Notes under the pieces: model-generated | The model's database searches: none | What the model saw: only the letters and a program-made list of their open reading frames with translations | Told to the model about the DNA's origin: nothing | In this document: piece by piece, positions 7,894 through 16,894 of the stretch | Layout of the letters: every line of letters starts with the position of its first letter | How positions within the stretch are numbered: the first letter of the stretch is position 1 | Program-made: the position numbers and the translations under genes | From: Ferrovibrio terrae | Lineage (GTDB): Bacteria > Pseudomonadota > Alphaproteobacteria > Ferrovibrionales > Ferrovibrionaceae | Length of the DNA stretch: 64,000 bases | NCBI RefSeq assembly: GCF_007197755.1 | Contig: NZ_CP041636.1 | Span: 1,586,001 to 1,650,000 of the forward strand | Reading direction: 5' to 3'

Positions 7894-8424
7894 TCAGATG
7901 GCGTCGGCCATGATGCGACGCTCGGGTCCGGCCCAGTCGAGCCTGCGGCGGCGGCGGTCCGGGCCGAAATATTCGCCGATGCGCACGAACTGGCGCGGGC
8001 GGGCGATGGCCGAGGCGAGGCGGGTGTAAAAGCCGTTGACCGTATAGGGCTTGGCGACGAATTCCGACACGCCGCAATCGCGCGCGCGGCAGACATATTC
8101 CTCTTCGGAATTGGCCGTCATCATCACGATCGGCATCATGCGGTTCGGCGAACCGCCGTCATTGCGCACCCAATGCACGATGTCCATGCCGTTGCGGCCA
8201 AGCTTCTCCTGAGAGAGCGCCCATTCGGTGATCATGATGTCGGTGCGGCCCATGCGCAGCACGTTGACCGCGGTCTCGAAGTCGCGCGCGCGGTCGATAT
8301 ACTGCACATCCAGCATCTGCAGAACGTCGCGCACCATCTGGCCCATCAGGCGATTCGGCTCGACAACCAGAAAACTGATCTTGGAAAAATCGATACGCTC
8401 GTGATCGGCCATGTCTTCGCTCAC
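7894..8424 (-). CDS. CheY-like receiver protein with Glu at the phosphorylation site
   Basis: The 176-residue protein is a single receiver domain plus the tail PRQFVRIGEYFGPDRRR, seen in a group of alphaproteobacterial CheY-like proteins. The switch residues Thr103 and Lys125 are kept, but the acidic pair is Glu22-Pro23 and the phosphoacceptor is Glu67 (TDIMITEW; usual form TDW). It therefore probably cannot be phosphorylated normally and may be locked in an active-like state. The GTG at 8424 has AGGA five bases upstream; an ATG at 8412 is the alternative. It precedes the histidine-less HPt-like gene. No kinase is adjacent. Confidence 0.85.
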   Translation of the reverse strand: MSEDMADHERIDFSKISFLVVEPNRLMGQMVRDVLQMLDVQYIDRARDFETAVNVLRMGRTDIMITEWALSQEKLGRNGMDIVHWVRNDGGSPNRMMPIVMMTANSEEEYVCRARDCGVSEFVAKPYTVNGFYTRLASAIARPRQFVRIGEYFGPDRRRRRLDWAGPERRIMADAI

Positions 8425-8631
8425 TTTGGTCCTCCCGCGGGCGGGACAGGACGTAAATTCTAATAGAAGGAACTTCGAGTGAGAAGCACGCACAGGTAGT
8501 GATGCGCTTTTTCGCCTAATAGCATACCGTCAGGCCTAGCACCGAATAACTTCTCGGTAATCAGCCCAGAAGGGTGAGATTTGGTAGGATTCTGCGGGAG
8601 TTAACGTCAGACCGGCCGGCGCGTTTCCGGC

Positions 8632-10053
8632 TCAGTTTCCCGGGACCTGGAAGCTGCTCGGTGCCGGGTCGATCACCCGGCCGCCGCCGCGGCGCTGGAT
8701 TTCCAGCACCGCCAGTCCACGCTGCACGAGGCCATCGGCCTGAAAGCGGAAAATCCCGTCATAGCCGGCAAACCCGTCGGGGTTCGACAGCGCGGTCTCG
8801 TCAAAGGGCGCGGCAATACCGGGAGATTCACCCGGGCGGCGGGCCAGGACGCCGACCAGCGCGGTGGCGTCGTAGGCCAGGCTGGCCAGGCGCGGCGGCC
8901 GGCGACCGAAGCCCTGCTCGAAGCGGCGGGCGAATTCGGCAAAGCCATCCGGGGTCGGGCCGGCATACCAGCCGCCGACCAGGGCGGGTTCGGTGCTCAG
9001 GGAGGGATCGTCCCACAGGCCGGTGCCGAGGAAGCGCACGGCGCGCGGGTCGATATCGAAGAAGGGCAGCAGCGGAGCCAGCGCGCGCAGGCGGGCGCCG
9101 CCCTCGGGCAGCAGCACGGCATCGACCGGGCGGGCGATGTTGGGATCCACGCCATCCACCGGCGGCGCCTCCAGCCCGCGCGGCGGCAGGGCGCGCAACG
9201 CCGTGGCGAAGCGGCGCACGGTGGGGGTGAGATCGCCGGTATCGACCGGGTAGCGGTCCTGTCGCAGCATCTCGCCGCCCGCCGCCTGCGTCGCCGTGGT
9301 GGCGGCCTGCATGATCGCATTGCCGTAAGCCGAATCCGGCGCCAGTGCTGCAAAGCGCGTCAGGCCGCGCGTCCGGGCATAGGAGATCACGCGTTCGATC
9401 TGCTGGTCCGGCGTGAAGCCGAGCAGATAGACGCCGCCACCCGCCACGCTGCGGTCGGTCGAGAAGCTCAGCACCTTGATGTTGCGCTCACGCGCGATCA
9501 GGCCCACGGCAGAAGCCTCGTTGGCAAACAGCGGCCCGATGATGATCTGCGCGCCTTCCGCGATCACGCGGCGCGCGGCCTCGGAGGCCTTTTCCGCATT
9601 GCCCTCGGTGTCGCGCGGCAGCAGCACCAGCCGGTTGTCGGCCAGGTCGAACAGCGCCAGCTGCGCGGCATCGAACAGGGCGCGGCCAAGTCCGGCATTC
9701 GGGCCCGACAGCGGCGCCAGGAAACCGATGCGGATGGCGTCCGCACTGCCCGGCGCGGTCAGGGGCGGGGCGGCGGGCAGCGGCTGGGTCTCGATCGCCA
9801 GCGAAGGCGAGGCCGGCTGCGGCTGCTGCTGCTGCAGCGCCTGCTGCATGGCGGGCGGAATATTATTTTGCGGCGCATTCGTCTGGGCCGGGGTGCCGGC
9901 CGAGGGGGCCACGCGCTGCGGTGCGCCGGTGCCGGGCGCCACCCGGTCCAGCAGGCCGGGCAGGCCGCCCTGCGCCTGCGGCCCGCTCTGGCAGGCGACG
10001 AGCAGCAGCACCAGCAGCACGGGTGCGAGCCTGGACATCAGAGTCTGAAGCAT
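8632..10053 (-). CDS. LpoA-like lipoprotein, penicillin-binding protein activator
   Basis: The 473-residue lipoprotein has a signal peptide ending in the lipobox LVAC, a Gln/Pro-rich linker, and a periplasmic binding-protein fold (type I, leucine-binding-like) opening with IRIGFLAPLSGPNAGLGRAL. Homologues next to rsmI and yraN are annotated as penicillin-binding protein activators after E. coli LpoA, which stimulates PBP1A from the outer membrane. It is divergent from rsmI, as in many alphaproteobacteria. The start at 10053 is chosen because it places the signal peptide at the amino terminus; the open frame runs further upstream across rsmI. An ordinary amino-acid binding protein is less likely, with no permease nearby. 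Confidence 0.83.
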   Translation of the reverse strand: MLQTLMSRLAPVLLVLLLVACQSGPQAQGGLPGLLDRVAPGTGAPQRVAPSAGTPAQTNAPQNNIPPAMQQALQQQQPQPASPSLAIETQPLPAAPPLTAPGSADAIRIGFLAPLSGPNAGLGRALFDAAQLALFDLADNRLVLLPRDTEGNAEKASEAARRVIAEGAQIIIGPLFANEASAVGLIARERNIKVLSFSTDRSVAGGGVYLLGFTPDQQIERVISYARTRGLTRFAALAPDSAYGNAIMQAATTATQAAGGEMLRQDRYPVDTGDLTPTVRRFATALRALPPRGLEAPPVDGVDPNIARPVDAVLLPEGGARLRALAPLLPFFDIDPRAVRFLGTGLWDDPSLSTEPALVGGWYAGPTPDGFAEFARRFEQGFGRRPPRLASLAYDATALVGVLARRPGESPGIAAPFDETALSNPDGFAGYDGIFRFQADGLVQRGLAVLEIQRRGGGRVIDPAPSSFQVPGN

Positions 10054-10108
10054 AGACTGAGCGGAAACCCGCCCCCTACAATGCGCGACACAGCTCAGTC
10101 CGAGGCCC

Positions 10109-11041
10109 ATGACACATCCAATCCAGCCGCCGCCCGACAAGTCGAACCGAGAAAGTTCTGACTGGGGTGTCAACACGGCACAATTCACCCCGGGCTTATA
10201 TCTGGTGGCCACCCCTATCGGCAACGCCGCCGATATCACCTTGCGGGCGCTCGCCCTGCTGAGCCACGCCGATCTGGTCGCCTGCGAGGACAGCCGCGTG
10301 ACCGGGCCGCTGCTCAAGCGCTACGGAATCGACACCCCGCTTTTCCCATACCATGAACATAATGCGGCGAAAGTGCGGCCCCAGCTGATCGAAAAGCTGA
10401 AAGGCGGCGCGGTGCTGGCCCTGGTGTCGGATGCCGGCACGCCGCTGGTGAACGATCCGGGCTACAAGCTGGTGCGGACCTGCATCGAGGAAGGCGTGGC
10501 TGTCACTGCGCTGCCCGGCGCCTCCGCCGTGCTGACGGGCTTAAGCCTGTCAGGTCTGCCGACCGACCGCTTCCTGTATGCGGGCTTCCCGCCGCCGAAA
10601 CAGGCGGCACGGCGCAAATGGCTGGCCGAACTGGCCAGCATTCCGGCGACGCTGGTGCTGCTGGAAAGCGCGCAGCGGCTGGCTGACAGCCTGGCGGACA
10701 TGGTCGCGGTTCTCGGTCCGGCACGCGAGGCTGCCGTGGCGCGCGAACTGACCAAGAAATTCGAGGAGGTGCGGCGCGGGCCGTTATCCGAACTCGCCGC
10801 GCATTATGCCGCGGCCGGTGCGCCGAAAGGCGAGATCACGCTGGCCATCGCGCCGCCGGCGGATCAGCCCGCCGCCACGGCTGCCGATCTGGACGGCGCG
10901 CTGAAAGAGGCGATGGCGCGGCTGCCGCTGCGCCAGGCGGTGGACGAGGTGGCGGTACTGCTGAATCTCGGCCGCAAGACGGTCTATGCCAAGGCTCTCG
11001 AATTCAGAACGGCACTCGAGCTGAAAGATGGCAAGGACTGA
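10109..11041 (+). CDS. rsmI: 16S rRNA (cytidine-1402 2'-O)-methyltransferase
   Basis: RsmI uses S-adenosylmethionine to methylate the ribose of C1402 in the decoding centre of 16S rRNA. The 310-residue protein shows the tetrapyrrole-methylase-fold motifs GLYLVATPIGN, ACEDSR, ALVSDAGTPLVNDPG and TALPGASAVLTGL in order. The amino terminus carries some 25 extra residues before GLYLVATPIGN. The gene is divergent from the LpoA-like gene and overlaps yraN by 14 bases, the conserved yraM-yraL-yraN arrangement. Confidence 0.95.
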   Translation: MTHPIQPPPDKSNRESSDWGVNTAQFTPGLYLVATPIGNAADITLRALALLSHADLVACEDSRVTGPLLKRYGIDTPLFPYHEHNAAKVRPQLIEKLKGGAVLALVSDAGTPLVNDPGYKLVRTCIEEGVAVTALPGASAVLTGLSLSGLPTDRFLYAGFPPPKQAARRKWLAELASIPATLVLLESAQRLADSLADMVAVLGPAREAAVARELTKKFEEVRRGPLSELAAHYAAAGAPKGEITLAIAPPADQPAATAADLDGALKEAMARLPLRQAVDEVAVLLNLGRKTVYAKALEFRTALELKDGKD

Positions 11042-11393
11042 CCGTGGCCCTGAACGCCACGTCCGCGGCCGGGCCGGGGAGGCCCGCGCGGTCTGGTGGC
11101 TGCGGCTGCAGGGCTTCCGCATCCTGGCCCGCAACTGGCGGCACCCGCTGGGCGAGATCGACATCCTGGCCCGGCGCGGCCGGCTGATCGTGGCCGTTGA
11201 GGTGAAATGGCGCGACAGCGTCGACCGGGCGGCCGAGGCGGTGCTGCCCGCGCAACGCCATCGCATTGCTCGGGCGGCTGCGGTATTTCTGGGCCAGCAG
11301 GCCGATGCTGCAACACTTTCTCTACGATTTGATGCCATGCTGCTGGCGCCGGGCCGCTGGCCGCGGCATATCCGCGACGCCTGGCGGGTCTGA
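11028..11393 (+). CDS. yraN: YraN (UPF0102) endonuclease-like protein
   Basis: This 121-residue protein has the UPF0102 core: RGRAGEARAVWWL, GFRILARNWR, the nuclease-like GEIDILARRG and VAVEVKWR. The E-x-D...E-V-K pattern matches the restriction-endonuclease-like fold, but the cellular role is not established. The start overlaps the end of rsmI by 14 bases, so the two are translationally coupled. Length is typical. Confidence 0.9.
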   Translation: MARTDRGPERHVRGRAGEARAVWWLRLQGFRILARNWRHPLGEIDILARRGRLIVAVEVKWRDSVDRAAEAVLPAQRHRIARAAAVFLGQQADAATLSLRFDAMLLAPGRWPRHIRDAWRV

Positions 11394-11457
11394 TTCGCCC
11401 GCCTTCCGTTGCCGACGGTCATTAACTCGAGACGGCCACTATCCGAGGAGTTCTCCC

Positions 11458-12081
11458 GTGCTTCAGTTCTCTCTCTCCCGCACTCTGCGTTTCGCCCCCC
11501 TGGCTCTGCTGTTGCTGGCGCTGCCGGCGCTGCAGGGCTGTGTCGGCGTGGCGGTCGGTGCCGGTGCGGCCACCGGCGTGGCGGCGGCCGAGGAACGCGG
11601 CATCAAGAATGCCGCCAACGACAAGGGCATCCAGCTCGCCATCAACGACAAATATCTCAAGGACAACCAGTATGTCTGGCGCAAGCTGTCGGTCACCGTG
11701 ATCGAGGGCCGCGTGCTGCTGACCGGTGTGGTCGGCACCGAATATTCCAAGGACGAGGCCACGCGTCTGGCCTGGGCGTCGACCGACCGCGTGCAGGAAG
11801 TGATCAACGAAGTGCAGGTCACCGACGAGGGCGGCGTCGGCGCGGCGGCCTCCGACACCTGGATCACCACGCAGCTGCGCACCAAGATCGCCACCGACAA
11901 GGAAATCGTCGACATCAACTATTCGATCGAGACGGTGAACGGCACGGTCTACCTGATCGGCCTGGGCCAGTCCGACCTGGAGATCACCAAGGTCACCGAC
12001 CATGCCCGCACCATCAAGGGCGTGCGCAAGGTCGTCAGCCATGTCTGGCTGAAGTCCGACAAGCGTCGCCGTCCGGTCTAG
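11458..12081 (+). CDS. BON-domain lipoprotein (DolP/YraP-like)
   Basis: The 207-residue outer-membrane lipoprotein has a signal peptide with lipobox LQGC and two BON domains (about residues 55-125 and 130-200), the second with the INYSIETVNGTVYLIG pattern. DolP/YraP helps maintain outer-membrane integrity in E. coli and its gene also lies near yraN. The start is the GTG at 11458, with GAGGAG seven bases upstream; the frame is open further upstream but would bury the signal peptide. It closes the envelope cluster that begins with the LpoA-like gene. Confidence 0.9.
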   Translation: MLQFSLSRTLRFAPLALLLLALPALQGCVGVAVGAGAATGVAAAEERGIKNAANDKGIQLAINDKYLKDNQYVWRKLSVTVIEGRVLLTGVVGTEYSKDEATRLAWASTDRVQEVINEVQVTDEGGVGAAASDTWITTQLRTKIATDKEIVDINYSIETVNGTVYLIGLGQSDLEITKVTDHARTIKGVRKVVSHVWLKSDKRRRPV

Positions 12082-12106
12082 GCGGCGATATGACGGACAG
12101 GACCAG

Positions 12107-12937
12107 ATGACAGACAGCGCGGCGATCGAAACGGCTCTCAAGGCTCTCGGCGCCGCGCCCGATGACGGCTTCGACATCGCCGAAGCCGCGCTGCTGCTGG
12201 CGGCGCTCGACAGGCCGGGGCTGGATCTCGCGCCTTATCGCCGTCATCTCGCCGATCTCGCGGCGGCGCTCAGCCGTATCGATGCCGGCAGCGAAGTGGC
12301 GCCGCGCGCCGTGGCGCTGGCTGCCGTGCTGGGTGCGGAATTCGGTTACCGCGGCGACACCGAGTCTTACGAAGATCCGCAGAATGCCGATCTGCTCCGC
12401 GTGATCGACCGCCGCATGGGTCTGCCGGTCGCGCTCGGCGTGCTCTACATCTTCGCCGCGCGCGCCCAGCACTGGCCGGTCTGCGGCATCGATTTCCCCG
12501 GCCATTTCCTGGTGCGCGTCGAGGGCGAAGATGGTGCGCTGATTCTCGATCCCTTCCATCACGGCCGCATCGCCGCGCCGCCCGACATGAATGACCTGCT
12601 GCGCCGCGTCGGCGGCACGGAAGCCGGCGAATTGCAGCCCGAACATGTGCGGCAGATGACCGGGCGCGAGGTGCTGCTGCGCCTGCAGAACAACATCAAG
12701 GCGCGCGCCTGGCGCGGTGGCGATATCGAGCGCACGTCGGAAATCCTGCGCCGCATGCTGCTGGTCGCGCCGGCCTTCGCGCCGGCCTGGCGTGAGCTGG
12801 GCGTGGTGGAGGGCGAGCTGGGGCGCATCCGCCAGTCGATCGCCGCCACCGAACGTTTCCTGATGCTGGCCGGCGACGAGGCGGCAAGCCTTGAGGCCGA
12901 GGTGTTCCTGCGGCACATTCGCCGCCAGTTGAACTAG
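12107..12937 (+). CDS. SirB1-like transglutaminase-fold protein with TPR-like tail
   Basis: The 276-residue protein has the SirB1 amino-terminal domain with YEDPQNADLLRVIDRRMGLP and IDFPGHFLVRVEG, the transglutaminase-like region seen in SirB1 and YchA. The carboxy-terminal third (residues 190-275) is helical and TPR-like. The Cys expected in true transglutaminases is not evident, so catalysis is doubtful. It lies 25 bases after the BON lipoprotein gene and 77 bases before gshB, probably in one unit. Role unknown. Confidence 0.78.
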   Translation: MTDSAAIETALKALGAAPDDGFDIAEAALLLAALDRPGLDLAPYRRHLADLAAALSRIDAGSEVAPRAVALAAVLGAEFGYRGDTESYEDPQNADLLRVIDRRMGLPVALGVLYIFAARAQHWPVCGIDFPGHFLVRVEGEDGALILDPFHHGRIAAPPDMNDLLRRVGGTEAGELQPEHVRQMTGREVLLRLQNNIKARAWRGGDIERTSEILRRMLLVAPAFAPAWRELGVVEGELGRIRQSIAATERFLMLAGDEAASLEAEVFLRHIRRQLN

Positions 12938-13014
12938 ACGTCTCGCCCAATCTTCCCATTTCGGAACGGCTCCCTAAATTGAGGGGCCGGACTTGATAAA
13001 AAAAGGACTGTGCC

Positions 13015-13971
13015 ATGGCTCTCAAGGTGGCGATCCAGATGGACCCCATCGAAAGCATCGATTTCGATGGCGACAGCACCTTCGTGCTGGGCCTCGAGGC
13101 CGAGGCACGCGGCTACAGCCTGTTCCACTATCTCGCCAAGGACCTGAGCTTCCGCGACGGCAAGGTGCTGGCACGCGGCCGCGCCATGCGGCTGCGGCAT
13201 GAACGCGGCAACCATTACACGCTGGGCGAACCCGAACTGCGCGATCTGGCCGAGATGGACGTGGTGCTGATGCGCCAGGATCCGCCGTTCGACATGTCCT
13301 ACATCACGGCGACGCATATCCTGCAGCATATCCACCCGAAAACGCTGGTGGTGAACAATCCGGTCGCGGTGCGCAACGCGCCGGAGAAGCTGTATGTCAC
13401 GCATTTCGACGGCGTGATGCCGCCGACGCTGATCTCGTCCGACATGGAGGCGATCAAGGCCTTCCGCGCCGAGCACAAGGACATCATCCTCAAGCCGCTG
13501 TTCGGCAATGGCGGCGCCGGCGTGTTCCATCTCACGCCCGACGATGAAAACCTTGGCTCGCTGCTTGAGATGTTCACCAAGCTGGCGCGCGAGCCGGTGA
13601 TCGTGCAGCGCTATCTGCCTGAGGTCCGCGCCGGCGACAAGCGCATCATCCTGATCGACGGCCGTCCGGCCGGTGCGGTCAACCGCGTGCCGGCCAAGGG
13701 CGAGGCGCGCTCCAACATGCATGTCGGCGGCCGGCCGGAAAAGATCGGCCTGACCAAACGCGAGCAGGAAATCTGCGAGGCGATCGGCCCGCACCTGAAG
13801 CGCGAAGGCCTGATCTTCGTCGGCATCGACGTGATCGGCGACTATCTCACCGAGATCAACGTCACCTCGCCGACCGGCATCCAGCAGATCAACCGCTTCG
13901 ACGGCGTGAAGCTGGAAGCGGAAATCTGGGACGCCATCGAAGCCGCGCTGAGCCGCCGCTCGATGGCGTGA
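13015..13971 (+). CDS. gshB: Glutathione synthetase
   Basis: GshB joins gamma-glutamylcysteine and glycine with ATP to make glutathione. The 318-residue protein shows the ATP-grasp landmarks: [13 protein letters not shown] amino terminus, [51 protein letters not shown] and [14 protein letters not shown]. Length is normal. The ATG at 13015 follows AAAGGA; an upstream frame start at 12993 belongs to a different frame. No gshA is in the window. Confidence 0.96.
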   Translation: MALKVAIQMDPIESIDFDGDSTFVLGLEAEARGYSLFHYLAKDLSFRDGKVLARGRAMRLRHERGNHYTLGEPELRDLAEMDVVLMRQDPPFDMSYITATHILQHIHPKTLVVNNPVAVRNAPEKLYVTHFDGVMPPTLISSDMEAIKAFRAEHKDIILKPLFGNGGAGVFHLTPDDENLGSLLEMFTKLAREPVIVQRYLPEVRAGDKRIILIDGRPAGAVNRVPAKGEARSNMHVGGRPEKIGLTKREQEICEAIGPHLKREGLIFVGIDVIGDYLTEINVTSPTGIQQINRFDGVKLEAEIWDAIEAALSRRSMA

Positions 13972-14118
13972 AAGCACAACCTGCAACCGGGCGTAACCAG
14001 TTGCGGGTGGTGCGGTTGCAAAGCTCCGTAGACAGCTTTCTCCCCGTCGCGAGATTTATCTGTCTTACGGCGTAGCACAGGCCTAGTCTGCCTCCGGGGT
14101 TTACGGGGGTAGGCTGAA

Positions 14119-14871
14119 ATGTCGGGTCTGGAGCGGCAGCTTTGGACGCTTGAGGAGCGCGTCAAACACGCCCTTATTCCGTCCGGGTTATACATTCGCT
14201 ACAAGGTTCTGAAGGAGCGCTGGTCGGGCGAACCTGAACTGCGTCTGCTCGACATGCTGGTCGACCGGCGGCGCAATGCCATCGATGCCGGCGCCAACAA
14301 AGGCACTTTCACTCATGTGCTGTCCGGCCTGGCCCGGCATGTCCACGCGTTTGAGCCCAATCCGAAAATGCTGGCCGTGCTGCGCGAGACCGCGGCAGAC
14401 AATGTCACGGTCTCGTCCGTCGCGCTGTCGGATCGCAGCGGGCCGGCCGAATTCCTGATCCCGCGCGACAGCCGCGGGAGCCATTCCAACCAGGGCGGCT
14501 CGCTCAGCCGCGTGAAGGTGCGTGGCGAGCATACGGTCGTGCCGGTGCAGATGGCGCGGCTGGATGATCTCAACATGTCCGATATCGGCTTCATCAAGAT
14601 CGACGTGGAGGGCAGCGAACTGGAGGTGCTGGCTGGCGCTGCCCAGGTGCTGGCGCGCGACCGCCCCGTCCTGCTGATCGAGATGGAAGAGGTGCACACG
14701 CAGACACCCATCGAGCTGTCGCTCGCCAAGGTGCTGCAGTTCGGCTATCGCGGCATGTTCTTCGACCGCGACCGCCAGAACCTGCGCATGCTGGAGGATT
14801 TCGATCCCGAAGCGATGCATCGCCAGCGCGGCCCCGGCTATGTTTTCAACTTCATCTTCCTGCCGGCTTAA
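14119..14871 (+). CDS. FkbM-family SAM-dependent methyltransferase
   Basis: The 250-residue protein carries the FkbM methyltransferase core: AIDAGANKGTFTHVLSGLA (SAM loop, residues 53-71), HAFEPNPK, VALSDRSGPAEF and FIKIDVEGSELEVLAGA. The family O-methylates sugars, lipids or natural products; the substrate here is unknown. It stands alone, 147 bases after gshB, with an ATG at 14119 preceded by GGGGGTAGG. No glycan cluster surrounds it. Confidence 0.85.
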   Translation: MSGLERQLWTLEERVKHALIPSGLYIRYKVLKERWSGEPELRLLDMLVDRRRNAIDAGANKGTFTHVLSGLARHVHAFEPNPKMLAVLRETAADNVTVSSVALSDRSGPAEFLIPRDSRGSHSNQGGSLSRVKVRGEHTVVPVQMARLDDLNMSDIGFIKIDVEGSELEVLAGAAQVLARDRPVLLIEMEEVHTQTPIELSLAKVLQFGYRGMFFDRDRQNLRMLEDFDPEAMHRQRGPGYVFNFIFLPA

Positions 14872-14967
14872 AGCACGCCGGAAGCTTGGCTATACCGGTC
14901 TCGTTAAAATCACAGAACCGAACCAGGGCTTTGGCGGTTGTTCTCCATAACCAAGGAGGTCAACGCC

Positions 14968-15165
14968 ATGCGCACTCTCATTCTTGCCACCGCAGCCGTC
15001 GCCGCACCGCTCCTGCTCGCGGCCTGCAGCCCCAGCCCGCCGCCGCCGCAGACCGTGATCGTCGATCCGCCGCCGCAGCGCGCCGTGGTGCAGCCGGGCC
15101 AGGCGGTCGTCGTGCCGCCGGGCAGCACGGTGCGCACCTGCCCGCCGGGCTATGCCACCTGCTGA
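14968..15165 (+). CDS. Small proline-rich lipoprotein
   Basis: A 65-residue product with a signal peptide ending in the lipobox LAAC, then a Pro/Val-rich stretch and the ending RTCPPGYATC. AGGAGG lies eight bases before the ATG at 14968, so translation is well supported; the in-frame start at 14938 is not. It is probably membrane-anchored. Function unknown. Its carboxy-terminal RTCP...TC pattern recurs in the next small gene. Confidence 0.75.
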   Translation: MRTLILATAAVAAPLLLAACSPSPPPPQTVIVDPPPQRAVVQPGQAVVVPPGSTVRTCPPGYATC

Positions 15166-15310
15166 GTGATCTGAAGGATTGCGCCAGCGCCGGGTTTATC
15201 CGCGCTGGCGCAGCCCCATTATAGACGGACGCAGCAGCGGAACCGGGCTGTACCGCGGGCACCGTCCGGGCGTATCATACCGGCCTGACCCAGCTTCAAT
15301 GGAGACTGCC

Positions 15311-15451
15311 ATGCGCAAGACCCTGCTTGCCCTGATCGCCATGCTGCTCGCCGCTCCGCTGCTGATCGCCTGCGGCGATCCGATCAACTACGAGGATCGC
15401 CCGCTGGGCGACCGGACCTGCCCTCAGATCGGCACGAGCACGACCTGCTGA
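15311..15451 (+). CDS. Very small lipoprotein with RTCP...TC ending
   Basis: A 46-residue product with a signal peptide and lipobox LIAC, leaving a mature peptide of about 25 residues that ends RTCPQIGTSTTC. GGAG lies six bases before the ATG at 15311. It resembles its neighbour in size, lipobox and terminal cysteine motif, so the two may be distant duplicates. Function unknown. Confidence 0.65.
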   Translation: MRKTLLALIAMLLAAPLLIACGDPINYEDRPLGDRTCPQIGTSTTC

Positions 15452-15550
15452 CACCACCTGAATAGCGGGTCGCATATCCCCCAGCGTGCAATGCCATTCG
15501 CACGCCTATGACCCTGTCCGCGCGGAGCGCCTGATTCTGCAGCCGGTTGC

Positions 15551-15564
15551 TGCCTGATCAGGCA
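15551..15564. repeat. Perfect 14-bp palindrome in intergenic region
   Basis: TGCCTGATCAGGCA is self-complementary over 14 bp and lies about 130 bp before the DUF2336 gene. It could bind a dimeric regulator. The rest of the 242-bp gap (15452-15693) shows no clear gene or terminator. Confidence 0.5.
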
Positions 15565-15693
15565 ATTTGCGGAAGCTTGTATGCAGTGTCGCCGGTGACC
15601 ATACCGGAGAGGATTGATCAGGATATTTCACCGTGACAATCCGGCGTTGTTTCCCTATTGTCCGCGCCCAACAAACACCGGCACCAACGAACG

Positions 15694-16866
15694 ATGTTAT
15701 GGGCGGGGGCTGCAGAGTTAGTGGTTCAAGGGGCGTTTCTCGGCATTCAGGATGTACAGCGGCTGCTGGCGGACCCTTCGCCTGCGGCACGCGCCGACAC
15801 GGCCGCGAAAGTCGCGCGCGCTTTTGCCAATGAAAACGAAGGTGGCATTGCATTAACAGCCACCGAGCGCGAACTGGCGCAGGCGATCATCGCCGCGCTC
15901 GCCCGCGATGCCGAAACCATGGTGCGGCAGGCGCTGGCCGAACAGCTGCGCGACTCGCCGCAACTGCCACGCAGCGTGGCGATGAAACTGGCGCGCGACG
16001 TGGCCGATGTGGCCACTCCGCTGCTGCAATTCTCGCCGGTCTTCAGCGATGCCGATCTGATCCAGCTGGTGCAGGCGGTGTCGCCGCTGCACCAGAGCGC
16101 CATCGCCGGCCGCGCCAAAGTCTCGGCCACGGTGGCTGCCGCACTCGTCACCCATGCCGCCGAGCCCGCCGTGGCGGTGCTGATCAACAATCGCGGCGCC
16201 GAGATCGGCAGCACGATGATGGAACGCGCGCTCGATCGTTTTCCCGACAGCCGGGCGCTGGGCGATGCGCTGGCGCGTCATCCGCAGCTGCCGCCGAAAT
16301 TCGCCGCCCGCCTGATCGCGCAGGTGTCCGAGGCGCTGCGCGATGCGCTGGTCAGCCGTTACCAGATTCCGCCGGCCATGGCCGCCGACACGATGATGCA
16401 GCTGCGCGAACGCAGCCTGCTCGGTCTGCTGGGTGACGGCGCCGAACCGCCGGCTCTGGCCGAGCTGGTGGTCGACCTGCAGAAGCGCGGCCAGCTGAGC
16501 AGCACCCTGCTGCTGCGCGCGCTGGCCGGTGGCGACCTGGCCTTCTTCGAGCAGGGCGTGGCGCTGATCGCCGGCGTGCCGCTCAACAATACGCGCCTGC
16601 TGATCCATGATCCGGGCAAGCGCGGCCTGGCCGCCATCTACCAGCGCTGCCGCCTGCCCTCGGAATATTACAAGATGACCGAGGCCGTGCTGGATCTGGC
16701 GCGCGGTTTCGATTTCGTGCGTGGCGCGGCCGAGCGCGCCGAATTCGTCGAGATGGTGATCGGCATGATGCTGGCCGATTACGCCATCCTGTGGGATCGC
16801 CATGAACAGCAATGGCTGACCCGCCGCCGCAGCCGCGCCCAGGCGGCGCAGAGACTCGCCGCCTAG
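15694..16866 (+). CDS. DUF2336 helical-repeat protein
   Basis: A 390-residue soluble protein of DUF2336, an alphaproteobacterial family of HEAT-like helical repeats. Repeats of the type VAMKLARDVADVATPLLQFSPVFSDADLIQLV and the ending ILWDRHEQQWLTRRRSR are visible. The role is not established; some members lie near signalling genes, and here the convergent neighbour is a histidine kinase. The start is uncertain: ATG 15694 is used, with GTG 15721 and TTG 15658 as alternatives, none with a clear ribosome-binding site. Confidence 0.8.
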   Translation: MLWAGAAELVVQGAFLGIQDVQRLLADPSPAARADTAAKVARAFANENEGGIALTATERELAQAIIAALARDAETMVRQALAEQLRDSPQLPRSVAMKLARDVADVATPLLQFSPVFSDADLIQLVQAVSPLHQSAIAGRAKVSATVAAALVTHAAEPAVAVLINNRGAEIGSTMMERALDRFPDSRALGDALARHPQLPPKFAARLIAQVSEALRDALVSRYQIPPAMAADTMMQLRERSLLGLLGDGAEPPALAELVVDLQKRGQLSSTLLLRALAGGDLAFFEQGVALIAGVPLNNTRLLIHDPGKRGLAAIYQRCRLPSEYYKMTEAVLDLARGFDFVRGAAERAEFVEMVIGMMLADYAILWDRHEQQWLTRRRSRAQAAQRLAA

Positions 16867-16894
16867 CACCGCGCGGCCTGATCTTCCGTATTCT

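Noticed and set aside
15658..15693. Extended amino terminus of the DUF2336 protein from TTG 15658
   Set aside because: The extra 12 residues show no conservation that I can see and the TTG has no ribosome-binding site; ATG 15694 is simpler.
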